From the NCBI GenBank assembly GCA_029941865.1, contig JAPYTO010000021.1, forward strand, positions 1 through 48,631: DNA of 48,631 nucleotides. The letters run 5' to 3'. The notes below the pieces were generated by a model that was not told where the DNA came from, ran no database searches, and saw only the letters and a list, made by a program, of their open reading frames with translations. Shown here in pieces: positions 17,987-25,893 of this stretch (the stretch's first letter is position 1; each line of letters opens with the position of its first letter). Source of the stretch: Fuerstiella sp. (lineage in GTDB: Bacteria > Planctomycetota > Planctomycetia > Planctomycetales > Planctomycetaceae). The translations under genes were made by a program, and so were the position numbers.

Positions 17987-19312
17987 ATGACTTCCGACCT
18001 GAACCGACGACACTTTCTGCAGACTGCGTCTCACACCGCCGCCACTCTTGCCGCAGCGCAGGCGATTCCGGGAGTCTTTGCAGCGGAATCCTCTCAGTCG
18101 GAAACCGTAAACATTGCTCTGATCGGCTGTGGCGGCATCATGACGCACCACCTGAAGGGTCTGGTCAGTCGAAAGGAGGCGGTCTCAATTTCCTGGTTGT
18201 GTGATGTGGATCCGGCACAGATCGATCGCATCGCGACCAACATGCAGGGATTCCAGTCAAAAGCTGCCAACCGGACTTCGAAGTTCGAGGATGTCCTGGC
18301 AGATCCGAACGTCGATGCCGTCATCGTGGCGACACCGCATCACTGGCATGCTCCGATCGCCATCAACGCGATGGCCGAGGGCAAAGACGTCTACCTCGAA
18401 AAACCCATCTCACACGTCTACGACGAAGGCCACGCCATCATTCGCGCCGCAAAGAAGTATGGACGAGTGGTGCAACAGGGCAGTCAGATGCGAAACAGCC
18501 CGGTAACAGCTCGTGCAGAAAAACTGCTGGCGGACGGTGCGATTGGCGAAATCAAAATTGCCAAAGCATGGACGGCCGAGATGCGGCACACGGTCAAGCC
18601 CGTGCCTGATTCAACGCCGCCACCGAATGCCGACTACGACCGCTGGCTGGGGCCCGCGCCCAGCCGGCCGTTCAACAAACATCGCTTCCACAGCACGTGG
18701 CGGATGTACCGAGACTATGCCAACGGAGAAATCGGTGACGACGGCATTCACGATATCGATATGGCCTGCTGGGGGCTGGGTGTGGACTCGGCCCCGAACC
18801 AAATCACCGCTCGCGGCAGTCGCATGATGCTGCACGGACACGCCAGCGAGTACCCGGACAATATGAACGTGACGTGGCAGTTTCCGGATGGACGATTAGT
18901 CGTCTACGAAAACTATCCGTTCACATCGTACGGGATCCACGGTTTCGACAACGGTAACGTGTTTTACGGAACAGAGGGCTACATGGTCTTTTCACGTCGA
19001 GGCGCATTCAGCGTCTTTCTGGGGCCGAAAGGCAAACCCGGACCGACGGAAGGCGATGTTCGCGGCCAGCGAGGCTACGCCGAACACATGGCTGAATTCC
19101 TGAACGCCGTGCGCACTCGAAACGTCAGGACGAAAGCACGGCCGGAAGTTGCTCACCGATCGTGTGCACTGGTTCATCTTGGCGAAATCGCTTTTCGCAC
19201 GAAGGGCCGCCTTGATTTTGATCCCGTCACGGAACGCTTCACGGACTGTGACGAAGCGAACGAACTTCTGACCAAGACTTACCGCGATCCGTACGTGCTG
19301 CCGAGCGTCTGA
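17987..19312 (+). CDS. Tat-exported Gfo/Idh/MocA family oxidoreductase
   Basis: 441 residues. GGAG is 7 bases before the ATG. The N-terminus carries a twin-arginine signal (NRRHFLQTASHTAATLA, A-x-A near residue 34), so the folded enzyme with its cofactor is likely exported. A Rossmann fold follows with IALIGCGGIM near residue 45-55 and the CDVD acidic loop, then VIVATPHHWHAPIAINAM and the family signature LEKPISH around residue 145, whose Lys is catalytic in relatives. The C-terminal half has the GDDGIHDIDMACWGLG block seen in many planctomycete members. These enzymes usually use NAD(P)+ to oxidise or epimerise sugars and inositols; the substrate is unknown. It is 24 bases after the permease and probably in its operon. 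Confidence 0.95.
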   Translation: MTSDLNRRHFLQTASHTAATLAAAQAIPGVFAAESSQSETVNIALIGCGGIMTHHLKGLVSRKEAVSISWLCDVDPAQIDRIATNMQGFQSKAANRTSKFEDVLADPNVDAVIVATPHHWHAPIAINAMAEGKDVYLEKPISHVYDEGHAIIRAAKKYGRVVQQGSQMRNSPVTARAEKLLADGAIGEIKIAKAWTAEMRHTVKPVPDSTPPPNADYDRWLGPAPSRPFNKHRFHSTWRMYRDYANGEIGDDGIHDIDMACWGLGVDSAPNQITARGSRMMLHGHASEYPDNMNVTWQFPDGRLVVYENYPFTSYGIHGFDNGNVFYGTEGYMVFSRRGAFSVFLGPKGKPGPTEGDVRGQRGYAEHMAEFLNAVRTRNVRTKARPEVAHRSCALVHLGEIAFRTKGRLDFDPVTERFTDCDEANELLTKTYRDPYVLPSV

Positions 19313-19889
19313 CGTGGGGCGAACAACAACGGGGCGCATTCGGTGACTGGAGGAAGTTGCAAGTGCATTCGAATGTAAATAAGTCGTCTCGCGGTCATAG
19401 GTAACTACGCAACTTTACCCTCCCGTCTTTACGGGAGGGTCGCGAGGAACGAGCGGGGAGGGTGAAGTTGTCGGCCAGATTTGTGTCGATGCGTATGCTA
19501 CCCGGAGAGTAAATCACCAACGACATTCCCACAAAATCAGTCATTCAAGGCGGCAACACCATGTCACCATAAACTCGCGGACGCACCGTCAATAACCGAC
19601 CGGCTGTCGAAAGCCTCTGCACCAGCAGATCCTGCCGGTTGACGCAGCCGTGGGCATTGGCTCCGGCGGCGGGCAGGGGGCGGGCTTCGAATCAACACTC
19701 GCAGCGAACCGCGATTGCTCTTCGCGCCACAACGGATCGCCATTAGGATCTGGATCCCTTCACAAATCCTGCCGAGCTGCCACAGCTCTACTCCATTCCC
19801 ACATCTCTCCACTCGTGAATTGCCTTTCTTTTTTCTGTCATCTTCTCGTCTGTTGCGGTCGCGTTTCTCCGTGACCACAAGTTTCTGAA
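19313..19889. other. Intergenic region before the dcw cluster
   Basis: About 580 bases between the oxidoreductase and rsmH. It contains a repeat-type hairpin (19410-19470). The usual mraZ gene, which precedes rsmH in many bacteria, is not here. Plus and minus frames in the interval look random. Confidence 0.55.
19410..19470. repeat. Nested inverted repeat (REP-like)
   Basis: An inner hairpin pairs CCCTCCCGT with ACGGGAGGG at about 19418-19439 with a CTTT loop. The outer arms are CAACTTTACCCTCCC at 19410-19424 and GGGAGGGTGAAGTTG at 19456-19470, so the left CCCTCCC can pair with either partner, giving two alternative folds. The middle contains CGCGAGGAACGAGCGGGG. It lies about 100 bases past the oxidoreductase stop and may also terminate transcription. 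Confidence 0.7.
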
Positions 19890-20789
19890 ATGGGTTCTCC
19901 GTCTGTTCATCTTCCGGTCATGTTCCGCGAGGTGCTGCATTATCTGCAGCTGTCTGAGGGACTTAGCGTGATGGACGGAACGGTCGGTGCAGCCGGACAT
20001 AGTCAGAAGATTCTCGAACAAATCGGCAGCAGCGGACAGCTGTTCGGTTTCGACAGGGATCCGATGATGCTGGATCACGCCAGGCAGAAGATCACTCAAA
20101 CATCCGACCAAACAAATATTCAACTATTTCATTCGAGTTACGCTGACGCACCGGAGGTCTTTGCGAACGCAGCCATCAATGGTGTTGACCGCGTACTGCT
20201 GGACCTTGGTCTTTCGTCGGACCAGCTGGCTGATCGAGAGCGCGGTTTCGGGTTTGATGCCGGTGGACCGCTGGACATGCGTTTTGACACATCACGAGGA
20301 CGTTCTGCGGCTGAACTATTGAGAACCGCTGATCGGCAGGAGCTGGAATCAATCCTGAAAGAATTCGGCGAAGAAAAATTTGCGAGGCAGATCGCAGCGG
20401 AGATGTGCCAGCAACGATCCCGGAACCCCATTCAAACAACGGAAGACCTGGAATCCTGTGTTCGCGCGGCAATCCCGCGGGGAGCGGTCAAAGGGAAAAA
20501 CCCGGCCACTCGCGTGTTTCAGGCACTGCGAATTGCCGTCAACGATGAACTTGAACATGTACAACGAATGATGACTACGGTGTTGCCGGAAATTCTCAAG
20601 CCGGACGGCATCGCCGTGATTCTTACTTTTCACTCACTTGAAGATCGCATTGTTAAATCCGCGTTCAAAGGACAGAAGTCATGGCAGGTCCTGACAAAAA
20701 CACCCATCGAAGCGACACCGGCGGAGACTCGTCTGAATCCCCGAAGTCGCTCGGCCAAACTTCGAGCAGCGCTGCGCCGAAGTCCCTGA
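19890..20789 (+). CDS. rsmH: 16S rRNA (cytosine-1402-N4)-methyltransferase RsmH
   Basis: 299 residues, the usual length. RsmH methylates N4 of C1402 in the decoding centre of 16S rRNA using S-adenosylmethionine. Signatures: N-terminal HLPVMFREVLHYL, the SAM loop MDGTVGAAGHSQKIL, the FGFDRDPMML acidic segment, LLDLGLSSDQLADRERGF, the PLDMRF block, and the C-terminal NPRSRSAKLRAALRR that ends almost all family members. The start at 19890 has no clear Shine-Dalgarno, which is common in this window. It opens a reduced dcw cluster and its last 109 bases overlap the next gene in another frame. Confidence 0.97.
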   Translation: MGSPSVHLPVMFREVLHYLQLSEGLSVMDGTVGAAGHSQKILEQIGSSGQLFGFDRDPMMLDHARQKITQTSDQTNIQLFHSSYADAPEVFANAAINGVDRVLLDLGLSSDQLADRERGFGFDAGGPLDMRFDTSRGRSAAELLRTADRQELESILKEFGEEKFARQIAAEMCQQRSRNPIQTTEDLESCVRAAIPRGAVKGKNPATRVFQALRIAVNDELEHVQRMMTTVLPEILKPDGIAVILTFHSLEDRIVKSAFKGQKSWQVLTKTPIEATPAETRLNPRSRSAKLRAALRRSP

Positions 20790-22576
20790 AAGAGCAGGTC
20801 GCGGGCTTTGAGCAGGCGAAAGCCGGTATGGCTGTCGAAACAAAAATGGGAATGGGCATCGTCATCATTCTGGTGTGTGCATTCGGCTTCCTTGTGTACC
20901 ACAAGTTTGACTTGAGGCAACGGGCACTGCTGCAGGCCAGCCTGCGGGGCAAACAATCTGATCCCGGCACACAGGACTCTGTCGCGGCCGGCTCAAAGAC
21001 CGCGGCTGACTCACAAACCCCGACCGGTATCACCGCTTTTCAGTCTTCACAATCTACTGCTGACATTCCTGACTCTGAGTCCTTTGTAGCGGCTGCCGAC
21101 GGCTTCGCCAATGAGGTAGGTCGCACCCCATTGGCCGCTACAGAAACCCGCCCGGCGTTCAACGGCACTGAGCCCGCCGAGAGCAAATTGGAGATGATCC
21201 CGGGTGCTGACGCGGCTACGTCACAGAGTCCTTCGACGGATCCGTTTGCCGCCCTGGCTGCTCAGAACGCTGCCAGACTGGCACGGAAAACGGAGGCCCC
21301 CCGAACGTCTACCGATGATCCGTTTGCAGCCATTCCCACACCAGCACCGGAGCCCCGACGGCTGTTTGCCAACGCACCATCAGCGGACGGTCCACCATCG
21401 TCAACCGGTCTCGCAACAACGGTCGCACCTGAGTTCCCGGCATTCGGAGACCCCGGAAATGCTGCAGAATCACCAGGTTCCGCGATCGAGCCAGGCTCGT
21501 TGCCACAAACTGCCAACCTGACTCCAGTCAACATCGTGTCCAATTCACAGCCAACCGAAACGCTGACGGATCCTGCGTTTGTTGACCCGGAATCTGATAC
21601 GTTCGGGGCCTCCAGGACATCAACCGCAGCTTTATCGACTTCCACGCCAAAGTCTCGTCCGCTACCGCCGGCGTTTCCCGTTTTCGATTCAGCCAGCGAC
21701 ACGGCAGACGCGTCACAAGGCCAGGACCTTCCTCCGGTATCACCCATTGACACGCCGTCGTTTGATCAGGGAACTGTGACCAGCGAAGGCACTCGCCCTC
21801 TGCGTCCCGTTGACGACTCCAGCCGACAGCTCATCGCGATGCTGGAGCCGCAACCGGAGGTGGATCCACTTCTGGATGATCGACCGGTGACAAAACCCGC
21901 TCCGGCACTGTTCGACGATTCCAGTGCTGTCGATGCGAACCTCAAAGAAGACCCTGCCAATCCCTTTGGGGGCGGTGATCTTCAGACTGCCCGCCAATCG
22001 GAACTCGCAACCGCTTCGCCAGCTCCCTCACCCCAGACTGCGACAGTCGCTCCGGCAACCGGAGAGGTCGAAATTGGCGTGGCACGTTTTCACAATCCTC
22101 GACAGATTCAACAGGTGGCAGGCACGTCCGAGCCGTGCGAAATCTGCGAAGTCAAACCGAATGACAACTACTGGACCATCTCAAAACGAACGTACGGAAC
22201 AGCCCGCTATTTTTCTTCGCTCGCTCTTTACAATAAGCACCGAATCTCCGACCCCAGGAAGTTGCGACCGGGCATGAAGGTGTTGATCCCCGATCCGAGT
22301 GTTCTGGAAGAACGGTACCCGGAGTTCTTCAGGGATCAGCAACGAAAGCCAGCACAAGCGACGGGATACTTTCTCAAACCCGATGGCACACCAGCCTATC
22401 GCGTGGGAGACCGAGAGACGCTGTCCGAGATTTCTCAGAAGCATCTGGGCCGGGCATCCCGGTGGATTCAGATCTATCGTTTGAATCAGCAAATCCTGAA
22501 AGATCCGAACAGACTGAAACTCGGGACGGTGATTGTTCTTCCCGATGACGCCACCGACGTTCATCTGGCCCCCTGA
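20681..22576 (+). CDS. Membrane-anchored LysM protein in the dcw cluster
   Basis: 631 residues if it begins at 20681, where AAGGA is 8 bases upstream of the ATG; this start lies 109 bases inside rsmH in a different frame. An ATG at 20828 would avoid the overlap but has a poorer ribosome site. Order of parts: short charged cytoplasmic tail; one membrane helix near residues 57-74 (GIVIILVCAFGFLVY); a Pro/Thr/Ala/Ser-rich low-complexity linker to about 470; a LysM-type domain near 493-539 (YWTISKRTYG … LRPGMKVLIP); and a second LysM-like domain near 570-625 (YRVGDRETLSEISQKHLG). LysM domains bind the glycan backbone of peptidoglycan or chitin, so it could tether inner membrane to the wall or position FtsI. 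This is inferred from family and context. Confidence 0.9.
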   Translation: MAGPDKNTHRSDTGGDSSESPKSLGQTSSSAAPKSLKEQVAGFEQAKAGMAVETKMGMGIVIILVCAFGFLVYHKFDLRQRALLQASLRGKQSDPGTQDSVAAGSKTAADSQTPTGITAFQSSQSTADIPDSESFVAAADGFANEVGRTPLAATETRPAFNGTEPAESKLEMIPGADAATSQSPSTDPFAALAAQNAARLARKTEAPRTSTDDPFAAIPTPAPEPRRLFANAPSADGPPSSTGLATTVAPEFPAFGDPGNAAESPGSAIEPGSLPQTANLTPVNIVSNSQPTETLTDPAFVDPESDTFGASRTSTAALSTSTPKSRPLPPAFPVFDSASDTADASQGQDLPPVSPIDTPSFDQGTVTSEGTRPLRPVDDSSRQLIAMLEPQPEVDPLLDDRPVTKPAPALFDDSSAVDANLKEDPANPFGGGDLQTARQSELATASPAPSPQTATVAPATGEVEIGVARFHNPRQIQQVAGTSEPCEICEVKPNDNYWTISKRTYGTARYFSSLALYNKHRISDPRKLRPGMKVLIPDPSVLEERYPEFFRDQQRKPAQATGYFLKPDGTPAYRVGDRETLSEISQKHLGRASRWIQIYRLNQQILKDPNRLKLGTVIVLPDDATDVHLAP

Positions 22577-23031
22577 CGCCGCTATCGCCGATACAACTTC
22601 TGTCCTCAGCCCCGTTGACATCCCATCACGGGGCCTTTCTGTGCGCCGTTGTGTGCCACGAAATATTGCGCCCGTGGCGTTGGCCGCAGGCCGGACAAGA
22701 GCGGTCGAACATTCGTTTTTGAATATGCGTTAGTTGAGCGGCGCCACTTGTTGAGTCCTTTCTTTGTAACCCGAAGCGTAGGCGAGGCGCTCGACGCGAC
22801 TTGTCTCTTCGCTTACGCATTTTGACGTTGCGATTTTTCTTGCCCCCTCTCCCCGAAAACATTGATGTGAAACAGGCGTCCGTCGGATAGACACTAAACT
22901 TCAATGTTTTGGGGGAGAGGGTTGGGGTGAGGGGACCCAAAAATGCAACTTCAAAATTCACGCTTCGGGTTAACATGAAGGTGCAAGTGTCGCTGTCCAA
23001 TTAGGCCAGGCGAATATTGTAAAGGTGTCCT
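22577..23031. other. Intergenic region interrupting the dcw cluster
   Basis: About 455 bases between the LysM gene and the FtsL-like gene. Most of it is the repeat composite at 22768-22971. Minus-strand frames here translate the repeat (for example residues GPLTPTLSP) and are not genes. Confidence 0.6.
22768..22971. repeat. Composite inverted-repeat element with 12-bp terminal inverted repeats
   Basis: The left end AACCCGAAGCGT (22768-22779) is the exact reverse complement of ACGCTTCGGGTT at 22960-22971. Just inside the left end, GCGTAGGCGA (22776-22785) pairs with TCGCTTACGC (22809-22818), with one wobble. A second hairpin has 21-bp arms with a single mismatch at 22845-22865 and 22901-22921 (left arm begins CCCTCTCCCC, right arm ends GGGGGAGAGGG), followed by TTGGGGTGAGGGG, a motif widespread in bacterial repeats. 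The whole is about 200 bases and non-coding, like a MITE or a cluster of REP units. Confidence 0.8.
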
Positions 23032-23361
23032 GTGTTCTTTCGTTTCGCAGCCGGGTTGATTCTGGTCGTGATTGTTTCCATGGTCGGCATTGATCTGGAG
23101 AAACAAACGCTTGAGATGCGGCGCGCCGTCAGTGGGCAGTATTTTCAAAAGGATCTGCTGCTGGAAATGCACGCCCATCTGCGTCTGGAAATTCAGACTC
23201 TGACGGCACCTTCGCAGCTGGCAAAGATTGACCACACAATGCCGCCGCTGATAACGCCTCACCGACCGTCCATCGACTCCGAAAGATGGGGGCCGGCCAC
23301 ACCTTCGCTTCCACCGCTGCCTTTGCTGCGGTGGCAACATCCGGCACGTTCCTCAAACTGA
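23032..23361 (+). CDS. ftsL: FtsL-like small division protein (GTG start)
   Basis: 109 residues beginning at a GTG, with AAAGGTG 5-6 bases upstream. It has the layout of FtsL: a very short cytoplasmic tail, one membrane helix at residues 4-20 (RFAAGLILVVIVSMVGI), then a coiled-coil-like stretch (about 22-62) with DLEKQTLEMRR and the closing RLEIQTLTAPSQLAKI, resembling the FtsL consensus where a helix ends just before an A-x-x-x-L motif. The tail after about residue 70 is Pro-rich. It sits 12 bases before ftsI, exactly where ftsL is found in most dcw clusters. Sequence similarity in FtsL is always low, so the call rests mainly on topology and position. Confidence 0.72.
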   Translation: MFFRFAAGLILVVIVSMVGIDLEKQTLEMRRAVSGQYFQKDLLLEMHAHLRLEIQTLTAPSQLAKIDHTMPPLITPHRPSIDSERWGPATPSLPPLPLLRWQHPARSSN

Positions 23362-23373
23362 CGAAACGTCCAC

Positions 23374-25179
23374 TTGAAGCATTCTCACGACAACCTGAAC
23401 CAACGCTCACCCACCGGCCTGCCATTTCTGTGGCGGTCGAAGCTGTTGTCGGCGTGCATGCTGTTGGGCTGGGCCATCATGATCGGCCGCCTGATCCATC
23501 TTCAGGGGACGCAGCGGCAGTTGCTGAATACTCGAGTCACCCGGCAGAGCTCATTCACCGAAATTGTGCCAGCGCGGCCGGGTGAAATTCTGGACCGCAA
23601 CGGACACGTGCTGGCGATGACCGTGACGCGCGAAAGTCTATACGTCGTGCCGGCGGAAATCGAAGACCCGGCGACTTTTGTCTGGCAGATATGTTCTGTA
23701 CTGAACGTGAATGCAGACCAGCTCTACGAACGGCTGGTCAAACATTCGAAGCGGCAGTTTGTCTGGGTACAGCGCAGACTTTCCGACGAAGACGCCAAAC
23801 GCGTTCGTCAGCTCAAACTTCCGGAACGCACGTGGGGCTTTCGCCGAGAGTATCTGCGGCAATATCCACAGGGGGCGTACGCCGCCCACATTCTCGGACT
23901 GCGCGACATCGACAACCTCGGTCACGGTGGACTTGAACAAAGCATGGACGACCTGATTCGCGGTCAGGACGGCACGCGAGTGATGACGCGGGACGCTCGG
24001 GGGATCGTCGTCGAAGTCCAGGCAGCGCGTTCGGAAACACCGCAGCACGGCCAGACGGTCATTTCGACGCTCGATATCCTGACACAGATCCAGGCCGAAC
24101 GACAGCTGGACCAGCTGGTGCAACGCTGGCAGCCGCTTGGGGCCTGTGTCATCGTGATGGAACCGCACACCGGCGAAGTGCTGGCCATGGCATCGCGTCC
24201 CGGCTTCAACCCCAACGTGCCTTCTGAGGTTCCCGCGGACGCATGGCGAAATCTTGCTGTGTCCGCCGTATTCGAACCGGGTTCAACCTTCAAACCGTTC
24301 GTCGTAGCGTGGGCCATGGAGCATGGTCTCCTGAAATCGAACGATGTTATCTCGTGTTTTAACGGAGCCTATCGCATGGGGCGGCGGATTCTGCACGACC
24401 ATCATGCCTATTCACAGCTCAGCGTCGAGGACGTTCTGGTCAAGTCCAGCAACATCGGCATGGCCAGAATCGGTGAACGACTGGGAGTTCAGGGACTGCA
24501 CCGGGCGACTGCAGCATTCGGATTCGGGACCCACACGGGGATCGAACTTCCAGGCGAAATTGACGGTCTCGTTCGCCCGAAAGCGGACTGGGACGAGTAT
24601 TCCATTGGTTCCATTCCGATGGGTCAGGAACTGGCGGTGACTCCGCTGCAACTGATCACCGCCCATGCGGCGCTGGCCAACGGGGGACGTCTGGTCCGCC
24701 CCCATCTGCTGTTGGGATCTTCGTCCGATCAGACATTGCCGTCTCCGCTGTCCGGGGTGGAAACCGTTGCCGCCACGCCCACGCTGGAGTCGCAGATTGT
24801 GCGTCCGGAAATTGCCGACTGGATTGTGCGTCATCCCATGAAGGGCGTCGTCGAACGAGGTACGGGCAAGTCGGCTCGTGTCGACGATCTCAGCATTTTC
24901 GGTAAGACAGGCACGGCACAAAAGCCAGACCCGGAAGTCGGTGGCTACTCCGACACCAAACACTTCTGTTCCTTCGTGTGCGGCGCGCCGGCCGAAAACC
25001 CGCAAGTGCTGGTGCTGGTGATGGTCGACGAACCAACAGCCGCGGGTCTGCACTACGGCGGCACGGTTGCTGCCCCGACAGCTTCAAAGATTCTGCAGTT
25101 CGCCGTCCAGCGTCTGCCGCACATTTCCGGTCGCATGACTGTGCGTCCGGAGCACGACCTGCCTGCCCGCCGACTGTGA
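23374..25179 (+). CDS. ftsI: Class B penicillin-binding protein FtsI (PBP3-type transpeptidase)
   Basis: 601 residues from a TTG start with a weak ribosome site. It is a septal-type peptidoglycan D,D-transpeptidase anchored by one N-terminal helix (SACMLLGWAIMIGRLIHL). The pedestal domain begins with PARPGEILDRNGHVLA. All three catalytic motifs are present: S304-T-F-K in PGSTFKPF, S358-S-N360, and K511-T-G in FGKTGTAQKP. There is no PASTA tail. Planctomycetes were long said to lack peptidoglycan; later work showed they possess it, and a complete catalytic triad here agrees. It forms the end of the local dcw cluster. Confidence 0.96.
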   Translation: MKHSHDNLNQRSPTGLPFLWRSKLLSACMLLGWAIMIGRLIHLQGTQRQLLNTRVTRQSSFTEIVPARPGEILDRNGHVLAMTVTRESLYVVPAEIEDPATFVWQICSVLNVNADQLYERLVKHSKRQFVWVQRRLSDEDAKRVRQLKLPERTWGFRREYLRQYPQGAYAAHILGLRDIDNLGHGGLEQSMDDLIRGQDGTRVMTRDARGIVVEVQAARSETPQHGQTVISTLDILTQIQAERQLDQLVQRWQPLGACVIVMEPHTGEVLAMASRPGFNPNVPSEVPADAWRNLAVSAVFEPGSTFKPFVVAWAMEHGLLKSNDVISCFNGAYRMGRRILHDHHAYSQLSVEDVLVKSSNIGMARIGERLGVQGLHRATAAFGFGTHTGIELPGEIDGLVRPKADWDEYSIGSIPMGQELAVTPLQLITAHAALANGGRLVRPHLLLGSSSDQTLPSPLSGVETVAATPTLESQIVRPEIADWIVRHPMKGVVERGTGKSARVDDLSIFGKTGTAQKPDPEVGGYSDTKHFCSFVCGAPAENPQVLVLVMVDEPTAAGLHYGGTVAAPTASKILQFAVQRLPHISGRMTVRPEHDLPARRL

Positions 25180-25440
25180 ACGAACACAGATGCACGCGGT
25201 GGGTCGTGGGTAGCCCAGGTTGCTAGCAACCTTTGGGTGCCGCAGGCACTGGAGGCTGTCAGAAAACGATCTTACAGCAATTGATGCCGCAGACAGGGAC
25301 CTCTTGTTGCAAGCAACAGGGCCACCCGGTGGACGAGTTGTCGGCACGACGCCCGTCTGAGTTCCGGCAGCTACGAATATCAGCAACGGACACTGGCGGT
25401 CTCACTCCCTGACCGCTCTGTCTCTGGTGCAACGGCCGTA
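25180..25440. other. Convergent intergenic region with palindrome
   Basis: About 260 bases between ftsI (rightward) and the thioesterase (leftward). It contains a 16-bp perfect palindrome at 25217-25232 and a shorter one around 25307-25320 (TGTTGCAAGCAACA). No coding frame is convincing. Confidence 0.5.
25217..25232. repeat. Perfect 16-bp palindrome
   Basis: AGGTTGCTAGCAACCT is its own reverse complement; flanking CCC and TTTGGG extend the symmetry imperfectly. Palindromes of this kind are usually either repeat units or protein-binding sites. It lies about 38 bases after the ftsI stop and could shape the transcript end. Confidence 0.55.
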
Positions 25441-25872
25441 CTAAACTTCGTCGTGCATTTCGGCTTCGACGATATCGAATGCCGATGACACTTCGTCGCG
25501 GATGCGACATGGTTTTCCGGTCTGCCAGTCGACGAACGCCCACTTGGTTTCGGCAACGGCGATGCACACATTGTCATTCGGACGCACAATGCGATATCGA
25601 CGTACCGAAGTGGCTCGGCGGAAACTGGCACACCACGTCCGCACGGCGATTGTTTCTCCGGCTCGGCACGGTGAGCGGTATTCGATGTAGTGCGATCTGG
25701 CAACCCAGGCGATCCCCGCCTCTTTGTATCGTGCCGCATTCCATCCCTGAGCCGACGAATGATCCACCGCCGCATCCTGCAGCCAATGAAAGTACGAAAC
25801 GTTGTTGGCGTGACCCTGCCAGTCAGTTTCTTCGGCGGTTACGAGATGTGTATGAACGTAAATTGCAGGCAT
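25441..25872 (-). CDS. Acyl-CoA thioesterase, hot-dog fold (YbgC/4-hydroxybenzoyl-CoA type)
   Basis: 143 residues, standard for a single hot-dog domain. The N-terminal signature TDWQGHANNVSYFHWLQDA matches the YbgC/4HBT group, with D17 the likely catalytic acid and the G-H-x-N-N loop binding the CoA. The later WCASFRRAT and WAFVDWQTGKPCRI parts fit the family. It should hydrolyse an acyl-CoA or similar thioester in the cytoplasm; the natural substrate is unknown. It is 21 bases after the serine hydrolase and likely the last gene of the kdsB-truB operon. Confidence 0.92.
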   Translation of the reverse strand: MPAIYVHTHLVTAEETDWQGHANNVSYFHWLQDAAVDHSSAQGWNAARYKEAGIAWVARSHYIEYRSPCRAGETIAVRTWCASFRRATSVRRYRIVRPNDNVCIAVAETKWAFVDWQTGKPCRIRDEVSSAFDIVEAEMHDEV

Positions 25873-25893
25873 AATTCCATTTGTGTCTGATGA

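Noticed and set aside
22626..23000. A 124-residue minus-strand frame containing GPLTPTLSP
   Set aside because: It is the translation of the repeat element; this peptide is a well-known artefact of such repeats.
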